64,000 nt of DNA from Phaeodactylum tricornutum CCAP 1055/1 (taxonomy: Eukaryota; Bacillariophyta; Bacillariophyceae; Surirellales; Neidiaceae). Within the stretch, counting starts at the first letter, position 1. The number at the start of each line of letters is the position of its first letter. Location of the stretch: the NCBI RefSeq assembly GCF_000150955.2, contig NC_011676.1:206419-270418 (forward strand), in the 5' to 3' direction. Position numbers and translations under genes: made by a program. Positions 20,392-31,741 of the stretch are shown in pieces. The notes under the pieces were generated by a model that saw nothing but the letters and a program-made list of their open reading frames with translations, was not told where the DNA came from and ran no database searches.

Positions 20392-21504
20392 ATGATACCT
20401 TCTGTTTCAGCTTTTGCCAATCTCGGGAAGCATTTCTGGGCTACTGCAACGGGCCTATTTCTGGCGCTAAGCGGTATGGCATCTTTGTTCCACGAAGGGC
20501 AAATTATTTTCAGTTTAAGTAGTGATAGCCCCTTCGCTGCGACACACGGCGTCGATGAGCTTCATCCAACTTCAGCAATATCTGAGATGAGGTCTGCTTC
20601 TGATAGACAAATGCAACAAAATAAGACGGAGACTGAGCTCTTGGTTTCATACAGAAACAGGTTCGAAGTAGTACCTGAAATCACTCGACCTTTAGTGGAA
20701 ACAATCCCTGGCGATTCGACGGCACCGACCAGCCGTGCTTTCAACACAAGTCAAGCGGACCGGGCTGATATAAAAGAAGAACCAGGTCGAAAGCAAAATT
20801 GGAGTCGCATGATCATACCCTGGCCTGTTTTTGTTTTAAGTTTACCGAAATCTGGGACATCCTCGATCTCGAGTTATTTCAACTGTGGACTAAAGCATAG
20901 GCAGTCTGCTCATCATTGGGGGAAGATGAACAGTGGAAAACAAAATAAATTGGGATTTTGTTTTCTGGATAACGTCAGGGGCAACAGGCCAATGCTAAAT
21001 GGCTGTGGAAAGTACAAGGTCTGGGTGGATGCCGGGGTGCCGTCCAGTCGGGGGAAATGTTTCTACCCCGGGATGCATGGTCTTGACAACATTGTAACTA
21101 ATTATCCTAACGCAACCATAGTCCTCTCCACGAGGGAAGCCCTGAACTGGGTGCGCTCTGTCAGAAAGTACGCGGGAGGAACCCTGATGGACAAGTGGCA
21201 ACGGAACTGTCCCGACTTTCCAAACGCAAACTCGACAGAGTTGGAGTGGGCGGTCTTCTACGATGGCTACAACGATTCCATCCGGAAATTTTCTATTGCG
21301 AATCCGTCTCTCACATTGGTTGAAGTCAACCTAGAAAGCAGCTTAGCCCCAAGTGTGCTCAAAGAAAAAGTAGGTTTCCGAAAGAATTGCCTTATGCATT
21401 GTCGACCTCATACAGGCTGTGAAAAACTGAATGATACCTTTCCAGTCGGAATCCATAGCGCGACTAGAGATACATCAGTACATTCGGTGGATGGAGCCAA
21501 TTAA
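20392..21504 (+). CDS. Sulfotransferase-like type II membrane protein
   Basis: Predicted 370 residues. An uncleaved signal-anchor is likely at about 15-32 (FWATATGLFLALSGMA), followed by a Ser/Thr-rich stem of about 100 residues. The catalytic-type domain starts with FVLSLPKSGTSSISSYF (about 147-163); LPKSGTSS matches the 5'-phosphosulfate-binding loop of PAPS-dependent sulfotransferases. IVLSTREALNWVRSVRKY matches the 3'-phosphate-binding region. Topology suggests a Golgi enzyme that sulfates glycans or proteins, which would fit the sulfated polysaccharides of diatoms. The C-terminus is Cys-rich (LMHCRPHTGC). The acceptor cannot be deduced. The ATG at 20392 immediately precedes the anchor. 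Confidence 0.75.
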   Translation: MIPSVSAFANLGKHFWATATGLFLALSGMASLFHEGQIIFSLSSDSPFAATHGVDELHPTSAISEMRSASDRQMQQNKTETELLVSYRNRFEVVPEITRPLVETIPGDSTAPTSRAFNTSQADRADIKEEPGRKQNWSRMIIPWPVFVLSLPKSGTSSISSYFNCGLKHRQSAHHWGKMNSGKQNKLGFCFLDNVRGNRPMLNGCGKYKVWVDAGVPSSRGKCFYPGMHGLDNIVTNYPNATIVLSTREALNWVRSVRKYAGGTLMDKWQRNCPDFPNANSTELEWAVFYDGYNDSIRKFSIANPSLTLVEVNLESSLAPSVLKEKVGFRKNCLMHCRPHTGCEKLNDTFPVGIHSATRDTSVHSVDGAN

Positions 21505-22043
21505 TCAAGACTTCCAATGTACAGCTAGAAATGTGCAACAGCAGGGGTATCTAGCTACTTACGCGGCTATGCCATTTTACGAAGTGCACAGGTAACAGCA
21601 AGGTATGAGTTTGGGTTCACTATCTCAACTCACTTTCAGAGGTACGATACTAAAAATTTTAGACCAAGCCCTGAAAATGCCTACAAGCAACCTCTCTAGC
21701 TATAAATGTAATTTTGTAGGTGTGTAACTGTTAGTACAAACAGTGTATTCGAGCGCTGAAGTGTGTGCGAGCGTGACAATTTGTCGTTTGTAATTGATTC
21801 TGAAAGACTCTCTTAAGCTGAACCGTTTTTTCAACCCTGTGTTTTGACATGATTGACGGTCAATCCAGCAGGAAAAAATTCCTCTTTGTCCTCGGCATTC
21901 ATCATTTTCAGAGCACGGTGCTAACAGTAACCGGTTTTCGCTCGACAATCTCCTCTCACCAGCTCAACAGTACTTGCAGTGACTGTGTGAGGCAGCCCAA
22001 ATTGTATCTTAGAATTTGCTATTGTCTGGATCGTTCATAATCC
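21505..22043. other. Intergenic region
   Basis: 539 bp between two rightward genes. No gene is seen. cagtgactgtg at 21977-21987, about 60 bp before the next ATG, is one of the clearest copies of the recurring promoter word. Confidence 0.5.
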
Positions 22044-23180
22044 ATGGGATCAACCGGAAGAAATTGGGAGGGCTTGGGCGGTCCCGTCCGTGTCGATCGG
22101 GCAAACCTGAACGACATCGATCCATCTCTGGATGAGTGCTGTCAGCGAGAGGAAGAGTCCAATCGAAAAGGGAATGCTTTGCGTCGTACTCTGCAGCGAT
22201 ACGATGTTGTCGCGGAAAAAGAAAGACGTCGACGACAACTGGTGAATACGACGAACTTCTCGGGTTGTCGTTGCTGCTACGATCCCAACTCGGACGGTGG
22301 TGAGTATCTCGCTTTGATTGAACTGCGCACCTCAAGGAAACAAAAAGAAGAAGATGCAGAGGAGACAGAACACCAAGCTATGGAAGAGAAGAAAAAAGAT
22401 GATACGGTCGATGTTGCCAGTGATCCATCAGATGACGAATTTGATTACTTGCTTGACGAAGAGCTTCCGGGACAGGGTGAAGAACTAAAAGCATTGGAAG
22501 ATTTAAGAAGAGCGGAGTTGGAAATGTCTATCTTCAGCCGAGAAGTCGCGCTTTCTCATGGGTATGGAACGCATAGGCAAATGCACCCAACCCGGGTCCT
22601 GAAAGCAGCTGGGCTGGCGCCAGGAACTCGAGATCCATCTCCAGCAGTTGTCTTACATCTGGTCGACCCCGATTCAATTGCGTCGGCTTCCTTGGACCTG
22701 TACCTTGAGGAGCTGGCCCAAAAAGAGGCCAAAGGGACGAAATTTCTGCGCAGCGGAGGGCGGTCAACTTTGCTGATGGACGCCGAACTGGCTACTAAAG
22801 TGCTACCGCGCCTAAAGCCCGAAAAGGACATGCCAGCTATGGTCGCAATTCGGGATGGAGTTGCTACCAATGTTTGCCCCCGCTTGCAAGGTTTGACGGA
22901 CAGGGACGGTCAAGTTGTGACAAGAGCTGTCTTCGAATGGCTGGACCGCTGCGGTGTATTGCTCGAGCACCCACCGCTGCTCGAAGCTGTCTGTCGCATC
23001 CGGCCCGAAGAGGAAGCTTTGATGGACTGCCTTACGTCACCAAAGCCAACTCCCCCAGAAGAACCTCGTTTTGATTGCGGTGTCCATGAGTGCTGTAAAA
23101 CCTTCCCACACGAGCATATCGGTATTCAAAACGAGCAGCAAGATGGCCTCGTCATATCAGAGGCAGATGTGGTGGGGTAA
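22044..23180 (+). CDS. Phosducin-like thioredoxin-fold protein
   Basis: Predicted 378 residues. The N-terminal half is charged, with a small Cys cluster (GCRCCYD) and a Lys/Glu-rich helix. From about residue 130 (DEFDYLLDEE, then an alpha-helical LKALEDLRRAELE) the order resembles phosducin-like proteins. The thioredoxin-like core follows: VVLHLVDPDS, LELAQKEAKGTKFLR, DMPAMVAIRDGVATNVCPRLQGL. No CxxC redox site is present, as expected for phosducin-like proteins, which assist CCT-mediated folding of tubulin/actin and G-beta subunits. The last codons read GTGGTGGG followed by GTAAGA, a good donor, so the true end may be spliced; a cattaacag acceptor at about 23272 would add only three residues. 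The gene converges on the RRM gene. Confidence 0.6.
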   Translation: MGSTGRNWEGLGGPVRVDRANLNDIDPSLDECCQREEESNRKGNALRRTLQRYDVVAEKERRRRQLVNTTNFSGCRCCYDPNSDGGEYLALIELRTSRKQKEEDAEETEHQAMEEKKKDDTVDVASDPSDDEFDYLLDEELPGQGEELKALEDLRRAELEMSIFSREVALSHGYGTHRQMHPTRVLKAAGLAPGTRDPSPAVVLHLVDPDSIASASLDLYLEELAQKEAKGTKFLRSGGRSTLLMDAELATKVLPRLKPEKDMPAMVAIRDGVATNVCPRLQGLTDRDGQVVTRAVFEWLDRCGVLLEHPPLLEAVCRIRPEEEALMDCLTSPKPTPPEEPRFDCGVHECCKTFPHEHIGIQNEQQDGLVISEADVVG

Positions 23181-23320
23181 GAATTTCTTTGTCAATTAAA
23201 ACTATTACGAATTAATCGATTCAATTCTCTTTTGATTGCACCTCAACGGTTGTACGTAAGCTCGCATTAACAGTAAAGCCCAGTGAGAGAAAAGTAGGAG
23301 GTAAATTGGAATCGGTCGAC

Positions 23321-24832
23321 CTAGTAGAAAGATTGGCGGTGACCCCCACCCCGCTTACGATGTTGGCTAAGTCCCTTCATGTTGGTTTTCCCGCCTTTCC
23401 GAGCACCAGCGTCTCGACGAGTCTTGGGACCTCCTCCAGTCTCTTGCTGCTCTTCTGGAATTTCCCACAATGCTGCCAGTTCTTTGGCCATAGCCTTAGC
23501 GCGTGGTCTATCTCCTTCAAAGACTGCAAAGCTAACCACTGGCAACTTCCATATCGGTTTCGTGGCCCATGCCTCCATTACTGCATGATGGTCAAGGGTG
23601 ACCAAATAATCAGTAGCAATATCTTCGTCAAGATCATTTTCATCTGCATCAACATCACTAGTCCGTGTATAAATTTGCATCCCTGAGTTGCTCGCTGCGG
23701 TAGCAATGTCTGCTTTCCACTTAGCCAGAAAATCATCCACCCGGCTCGGGTCATCAAAGAGGCCGTTCAATCTCAATGGCGACAAATCAACAATCACTTG
23801 GTCCAAGGGTTGTCTACCACCGCTAGCCTTAAAGTGTAGAATCTGTGGTTTGTCCCGCGCATCACACCACTGTCGGTGAATATTGGCGAGCGGTGATCCC
23901 TTTCGAGTCCGTCGGTTGCCAGTGCCCGCAAAGGAAACGAAACCCTTCTTGGCGGCACGATCCATCTCGGCTCGTTCTTCGTCATTCAACCTATGCGGAA
24001 CGTTTCGACTACCGTATCCTTTCTTCTTGGAAGGCTGACCACGACTCAGTCGTTCTACATCATCGCGCGAGATCCGACGGAGTTGGTTCGTTTTCCCTCC
24101 GCGGACTTTCTTGGCAGCTCCACTTACATAGGCCACCATGCGTTCCGGTACGCTTACGCGAGCCCGACCGGGATGGTCCCGAATTTCCTGCACTCTTAGC
24201 TTCTTCCCTTTCCATTCGTAGCCATTGAATCTAATGATCGCAGCCTGCCAAGTTTGCAAATCGACAAATAATGTGTTAGTTTCCGTACCAGGAAAAAGGA
24301 AGAAACGCCAACGTCACACGATTCTCATGCACCACAATGCCACCCACTCACAGTCAAGACCTACCTCCTTTTCCTCCACGGATGGAAAAGATACAAAGCC
24401 GTACTGTAGTGAGGACATGTCTGGTTTGCGAACTACACAGGCAGGTACGGACTGCAACTTGCTGACAGACTGAAAGAGACCCGACAAGTCATCGTCGTGC
24501 ACAAATTCGTCAATATTACCCACAAACAATGTAGTTTCCACCATGGAATCGGGGAGTTGAGTCACTTCGTACCGCTCTCCGCCAATCATTTGCTCCACCA
24601 TATCCGCTTCACGGTGCATATGAACATTCAAATGGGGAAGAGGATATCGTTGTCTGTAGTTGTGTGCCGCAAAAGCCTTAACGGTAAAGGCTCGGACGGC
24701 GAATCTAGAAGTATGGGAAGACAACATGGCGAGAAAGGTAGTTGCTGCACAGACCCGAGCGATGCCGCAAACAGAGCTCGGTAGTGACATGTGGGAATAA
24801 TAGCGCTTACTGCGAGCAGTGGTGTACCGCAT
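23321..24832 (-). CDS. Plastid RRM RNA-binding protein with unrecognised C-terminal domain
   Basis: Two exons, 24832-24365 and 24244-23321, with a 120-bp phase-0 intron (donor GTAGGT, acceptor ttggcag). Splicing joins SFPSVEEKE to AAIIRFNGYEWKGKKLRV and completes one RRM. The protein has 463 residues. The leader (about 15-48) is hydrophobic and ends AVRA with Phe49, an ASAFAP-like plastid signal. The RRM spans about 110-185: TLFVGNI is RNP2 and LQYGFVSF the RNP1-like strand. Basic linkers follow (KKVRGGK, KKKGYGSR). The last 190 residues form a folded-looking domain with QVIVDLSPLRLNG, ATDYLVTLDHHAVMEAW and LPVVSFAVFEGD that I do not recognise. Its role is presumably in plastid RNA metabolism. 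Confidence 0.75.
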
Positions 24833-25305
24833 TGCGAGAATCCCACACTAATGATATAGCATGGATGAGAGAAGATTCCCCCAGAGAATGCTTCGACAGT
24901 CGAGAAAGAGCGATGCATAATGCTAGCAGACGGGTAAAACGCGATAGGATTAGAGGCACAAAAATGATAGCGTGTTACGATAGACACGGGAGACGATTGA
25001 GTCAGTCGTTGAAAAAAATAGCCGGCTGTGACACAAAGGATGGTCACTCTCACTGTCCGATCAAACTCTCACTATGAGTTCGCAGTCTTCCCGACTTCTC
25101 GACAAGTAGCTTTTCGAGCCTTCATGGCTCTTAGTCGGTAAAGGCTATGGAATGCCAGACTGTAATGCACTTCAATATTCTGTTTATAACAGACTTACTA
25201 ATGAGGCATAGATTTCTTGATTCCAAAAAACATATTGACGCCTGTCAAAATTATGGCAATCAAGACTATACTTAAATTTGAACTATTTGAACGAATTCTT
25301 CAAAC
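24833..25305. other. Intergenic region
   Basis: 473 bp upstream of the RRM gene and downstream of polyubiquitin, both leftward. No gene is seen. tctcactgtcc lies at about 25048-25058. Confidence 0.5.
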
Positions 25306-27029
<1,724 letters not shown>

Positions 27030-27746
27030 GGTTAGTTGTTGTTTTTTCCAAAGGCTCCCCGAAAATGGTTTTTATGGGAGCCGTGATCGTACAAAAATCT
27101 GCCGCAGCGAAGCTCAAAGAATACGGGTTTCTAGTACTTGCGCTACGTACAGAATAAACAGCGATACTCAGTCGCAGTCCCCTTTCAATATCTACGAGGT
27201 TCGTTGGGACACACACTTTTCGGTCGGTTTACAGTTGCGGTTAGTGCCACGCTTTCACGACTCGACTGGCGCTTCAAAAAAATATGATTGGCTAAATTAA
27301 TCCTGAACGTCTCCGTGCGGGTTTGATACTGTAAGTGGACTACCTAATTGTAATTCCCTGACCTGGTGAATCCCGGGCGTTGCGTGAACTCACAGTGACT
27401 GCGACAACTGTGAAATAAGAAGCCGAAACCAGAATTGTAGCGCAACGCAAGCCAAAGCACGCCGCTCCACGTTCCCAGAGCTAATCACTGTAAAGTAAAC
27501 ACAATGATGAAAAGATGTAGCTTTGGTTCAATGCTTCAACTATGAAAGTTAGAGGCTTTTGGTTTTGTAACGCACTCGAGAGGAGGACGTTGACTACTGT
27601 ACAGTCTTGAACACGTTCTGGTTGACAGTGAAACCAAAAAATAACTTTCTCACCAACTATAAAAGTGATACAGTTTTGCGCGAGCAGAGTATCCACAAAT
27701 ACGCAATTGTATCTCAACCAAGTTTTGATTTTTCTCGTGTTTTGCA
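27030..27746. other. Polyubiquitin upstream region
   Basis: About 0.7 kb upstream of the polyubiquitin ATG and downstream of the SGNH hydrolase, both leftward. No gene is supported. cacagtgact at 27391 and ttgacagtgaaac at 27622 are copies of the recurring word. Confidence 0.5.
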
Positions 27747-28727
27747 TTATGCCGAGTCTATTTCTTGTAGTATTTTTTCTACAATGGGAGCTAGGCTTTC
27801 GCCCAAACCTTTGTTCCCTGTTTCCGAAAGGTGCAGAGTATCTTGAAACCAATTCGCACCTCCACGTTCAAAATCAAACGGAAACGGCACAAACGTTGCT
27901 CGATCTTCGGTGTCGCAAAAAGCACGCAAATCCTGGTTGATCCGACCCGCCAATGCCCTGGCCAGCTCGTTTACAGACTGGTACCCCGACGGTGGAATCG
28001 CAATCGCAACGGTTCTCGGGACCCCCGAGTCGTAGTTTACTTGATGAAGCTGCAAAATATTCTCCACTGTTTCTGCTTGACCGTATCCTCTCCCCATATC
28101 ATTGGTACCGGCCAATAGCAGAACCAAAGAGAAACCCGGATTTTGGGCGGCCCGAATTGCCCGTCGCAATCCCGTCCGATTGCTATCGAGATGTTCCAGC
28201 ATTTGCGGTGCAGTCCAACCCGGCATACCCAAGTGCTGCACTTGAACCCTACGTCCCATCGATCGCAGCTTACTTTCCAAGTACGTGGCGTACGGAAAGA
28301 ATTGCCGACCAGACGTTCCGGCTGTGAGAGAATCTCCGAAACAAAGCACACGATGCAGGCGTGGATTGGTAGTGTTCATGGCGACTGATGCAGGGCGCGT
28401 GTGCGATACGAATGCGGTGGCTTCCACGACGCTGCTCCGGGTGCTGGTCTTTTCGTACACGGCAAACACTAAATATACGGTCACAATGCCGAAAATCGTG
28501 TGACGCAAAATGTTGGTCAACAACCCTGTGCCTGTTTGCGAGGTCGCCACCATGGTCGTCGCCGCCAACAGGACGGCATAAACCACGAGGTGTTGCCCTC
28601 CGTTTTGTGCAGTGTAACGAGATGGTGTGTCTTTTGTCGGCACGGAAATATTTTTGTCGTGTTGTGTCGGCAATTCTTGTCGATTGTGGAAATGGCACAT
28701 TTTGTCTGGCCGCTGCTTTTTCTCCAT
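27747..28727 (-). CDS. SGNH/GDSL-type hydrolase, membrane-anchored
   Basis: Predicted 326 residues. The N-terminal 120 residues hold two hydrophobic segments (about 47-62 and 72-91). The SGNH fold follows: VLCFGDSLTAG with nucleophile Ser133 (block I), GMPGW with the oxyanion Gly (block II), GTNDMG with Asn209 (block III), and DTLHLS with Asp296 and His299 (block V). All four catalytic blocks are intact, so it should be an active esterase, lipase or deacetylase facing a lumen or the cytosol. The substrate is unknown. Its 5' side faces the ClpR-like gene divergently, with only about 200 bp between the two ATGs. Confidence 0.85.
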   Translation of the reverse strand: MEKKQRPDKMCHFHNRQELPTQHDKNISVPTKDTPSRYTAQNGGQHLVVYAVLLAATTMVATSQTGTGLLTNILRHTIFGIVTVYLVFAVYEKTSTRSSVVEATAFVSHTRPASVAMNTTNPRLHRVLCFGDSLTAGTSGRQFFPYATYLESKLRSMGRRVQVQHLGMPGWTAPQMLEHLDSNRTGLRRAIRAAQNPGFSLVLLLAGTNDMGRGYGQAETVENILQLHQVNYDSGVPRTVAIAIPPSGYQSVNELARALAGRINQDLRAFCDTEDRATFVPFPFDFERGGANWFQDTLHLSETGNKGLGESLAPIVEKILQEIDSA

Positions 28728-28934
28728 TAGAGTACAGGATATTGAAAATGGATCGATGTGGACACGTCACGAAAAAGGAGAGAAACCGGAGATACAGGTG
28801 GAGGGAGGGTTTGTAGTTTCGACGCTTGGGGAACGATCGCGGACACCCATCCACAATCCCATCTCCCCCCCTTGCTCACAGTCCGTACAGAGCCCTCTAC
28901 GCCCCAGAGATCATTGCCAATCGCAGGATTGATC

Positions 28935-29947
28935 ATGATCCAATTTTGGTCCTTAATAGGCTTTTTGGCCTCGTTGGCTTTGACTGTGAATGCCTACGGC
29001 ATCTACGACGCACGGAAAGCGAAAGCCTTGTCGCAAAAGTCGGTGGTGTCCCAAACTATGACGATGACGCGGAGGGAAACGATCCGCATGCCGAGTCAAT
29101 CCCCGCAAGTTCCGTACATGGTACGTCGTTGAACTGCTTTCGTTCTTTGCCAACGTAGCACTCGTTCGGATCGTGGAACTGACTCTTTGTCCTGCGCCTT
29201 CAGCCTCCGGGAGCCGACTACGCACAATTTATTGATATCGAAGCCGCCATGTACCGAGATCGAACCCTCTTTATCAGCACCTTTATCGACGAAGAAACCG
29301 CCAACAGTCTCATTTCAATCATGCTGTATCTCCGTAACGAAAGTCCCAAAGACCCGATCAGCATGTACTTCAACGTACCCGGCGCACTCTTGCGGCCTTC
29401 GCTGGCCCTGTACGACCTGATCCAGCAGACGAAACAAAAGTGTGAGATTGAAACGGTGAATCTCGGTTTGTGTGCGGGTATGGGCGCCTTCTTGTGTTCG
29501 GCTGGGACCAAAGGTAAGCGTAACGCCATGCCCAACAGTCGTTTTCTGCTGCAACGGACCGGCATGGACGAGGTCTTTCGTGGACAGGCGACCGACATTG
29601 CGCTCGAGGTTCGTAACGTCAAAAAGTGGAACGACCGTATGGAGGAAGAACTGTCCCAGATGACGGGACAGCCCCTGGAACGGATTCAGCAAGATCTGAA
29701 GCGTGATTTTTACCTTTCGTCGGACGAGGCGGTGCAGTACGGACTGATTGATCGTGTTCTGTTGCCGTCGCCGCGCAAACGTGCCGGTGGCAAACAAGAC
29801 GCCGATCTCGGTGCCTTTGAAGGGGAAGGAGATCAGCGCTATCAGGGTGAGGAAAATAAGGGAGGCTGGGGCAGTCGCACACAAACACCGCCCGAGGAAC
29901 GAAAGAAAGACGATGACGACGACGAGCCGAAAATCATGAAAAATTAA
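28935..29947 (+). CDS. ClpR-like (proteolytically inactive ClpP homologue)
   Basis: Two exons, 28935-29120 and 29204-29947, joined across an 83-bp phase-0 intron (GTACGT donor, cttcag acceptor). This gives 309 residues and the continuous text [27 protein letters not shown]. The ClpP fold is clear (about 75-235): [48 protein letters not shown]. The catalytic Ser in the usual A-S-M-G is Gly154 and the catalytic His after N-S-R is Gln179, so it cannot cut peptides. Such ClpR subunits mix with active ClpP in plastid Clp cores. A signal peptide ([17 protein letters not shown], then Tyr21) fits plastid import. The C-terminal 60 residues are charged and low-complexity, ending [12 protein letters not shown]. 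Confidence 0.88.
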
Positions 29948-30115
29948 TAAAATTCAACTCAGCGAGAGTGTAAGAGTGGAATACTAAGACCGTGTTTTAC
30001 TCTTGTGATGAGATGTGTCCCGGTTTCCACCGAAAGAGGAACTCCCTGGATTGTGGTAGAACTACAATCTATATGGTTCGTAAAGAAGTGGTTATGTAGC
30101 ACGAAACACAGGCTA

Positions 30116-31117
30116 CTAGGCTCTATTTGAGGTAAGCAAGAACTCGTAGACGTCTGGCAATTTCGTTGCAGTAATTCCTGTTGAGTGACCTCGTACCGAC
30201 CCCTCAAATCCTTCTTGATCCTTGTCGTATCGTGTGTATCGAATGATTTCTGTATTTTCAGTATTCGCGGTCCGAAGAGAAGTTACCAAACGATCACTGT
30301 ATACCACAGGAAAAATGACATCATCCGCGGAATGAAAGACCCAGAAAGGGATCCCTTTCAAACGGTCCAACGCCAATTTCGGAAGCGTTCCAGAAAATCC
30401 GTACGCAGCAATAGTACAAGCTCGAAATCTCCTGGTGGTTGCAAGCTCAACAGCGAGAGTCGCTCCATCGCTGAAACCAAAAAGATACACGGAGTTCGGA
30501 TCGACATAGGGACAACCTGCTCGTTGCCCAGCTTCGCTGCAGACCCATTCGATAAATTGTAATATTTTGCTCCGAGGCTCTTCGTAAAAGGAACGTTTCC
30601 CTGCGGAGTACGGCGCGACCATGGCAAATTTGTCAGCCAAGGCTGTCGGAGCACGACCGGTGAACAAAAGGCTGGGCGCTAAGCCAGCATGTTCACCCAA
30701 TGGATCTGCCAAACTCCAGACTGTTTCGTCATTCCTGCCGGCCTCGTGGAGTACCACAAGCAGCGGAAGTGGTGTCTGCTCTTTTCTTTTGGGTTCGTAC
30801 ACCAAAGCAGCATACGTTGCATCATCAACAACATCTCTGAGAGTTCCACGTGATACTGATACCTCTCTGGCCTGGACTTGACCAGGGTTCGAGAGGATTC
30901 CGGGTAAGAAAGCTGATGATGATGAAATTGCTTCCCGTCGTGAAAGTGGGAGGTCAAAGTGACTCGCTGCCATCTGCAAAGCCTTGGTAGACATCAGGTT
31001 CTTTCTAGAACGTTTCGAGCTGACCGTCCAGCAGTCGACTCTACTTGAAACAATCAGTACAGAGAAAATTAAAAAGCTAGTTCTTGTGCGTCTTCCAGAC
31101 ACAAAATCTCCCTTCAT
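30116..31117 (-). CDS. Alpha/beta hydrolase (esterase) with thylakoid-lumen type leader
   Basis: Predicted 333 residues. The leader has three parts: a hydrophobic signal (SFLIFSVLIVSSRVDC, then Trp30), a basic Ser-rich stretch, and SRREAISSSSAFLPGILSNPGQVQA (about 59-83). That last part has twin arginines, a weak hydrophobic core and an A-x-A-like end, as in Tat-dependent thylakoid passengers. The hydrolase core has LLVVLHEAGRND, the nucleophile elbow GFSDGA (Ser216), FHSADDVIFP (Asp265 or Asp266) and RGHSTG (His311), so the triad looks complete. The closest general groups are phospholipase/carboxylesterase and PHB-depolymerase-like esterases. It converges on the ClpR-like gene with about 170 bp between. 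Confidence 0.8.
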   Translation of the reverse strand: MKGDFVSGRRTRTSFLIFSVLIVSSRVDCWTVSSKRSRKNLMSTKALQMAASHFDLPLSRREAISSSSAFLPGILSNPGQVQAREVSVSRGTLRDVVDDATYAALVYEPKRKEQTPLPLLVVLHEAGRNDETVWSLADPLGEHAGLAPSLLFTGRAPTALADKFAMVAPYSAGKRSFYEEPRSKILQFIEWVCSEAGQRAGCPYVDPNSVYLFGFSDGATLAVELATTRRFRACTIAAYGFSGTLPKLALDRLKGIPFWVFHSADDVIFPVVYSDRLVTSLRTANTENTEIIRYTRYDKDQEGFEGSVRGHSTGITATKLPDVYEFLLTSNRA

Positions 31118-31741
31118 TGCGCAAGTTGAGCAGTGCTGCTCACTGCGTTCGACAACCTTCCGACGAAACCAACCAGTACAATTTGTCTAAAAAGACTCCT
31201 GTAAAGAGCGCGCCCCCTACTCCATTGCCATGCCAAGACAGTTTTGAGGTTCGTTCTGGAATTGACTATGGATCGTAGTACTGAAGAATACAACGGAAGG
31301 AAGCCGACCGTCGATGCTGTACGCCAGCAGCGAAAGTTGTTGTAGTCGTGGTGGTTGCCAAAATCCAATTTTCATCATGTAGGTAGGCAAACTGACAGTG
31401 ACTGTGAATGAAGTTGTGTCCCGTCGTGTCATGTCTGTCACTTCTTGATTTTTTGACCGCTGTGGATTTTCGCGCGCCTGTCTGCGGTCCTTTGGAGAAA
31501 TCTCCACGTGGTACAATACTCGGTTCAAAGATAAAAAAGAACCATTTACGTCGTGTAGGATCAAACCCCTTGCATATTTTTTTGCTTTTTCATTTTGCTT
31601 GTTTTTGCTGCTACCTTTGGCTCATTTGGACTTCTATAACAAGACCATAGCCCGAACACTCACTTTTGACTTCAATCGTTGATCCCTAACCGACCAGCGT
31701 CTGGATTGGTCCTTGTAGGATCTGCTTTGTCGAGTAATTCA
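31118..31741. other. Divergent promoter region
   Basis: 624 bp between the leftward hydrolase and the rightward TPR protein. No gene is seen. tgacagtgactgtgaa at 31393-31408 is a back-to-back pair of the recurring word. Confidence 0.5.
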
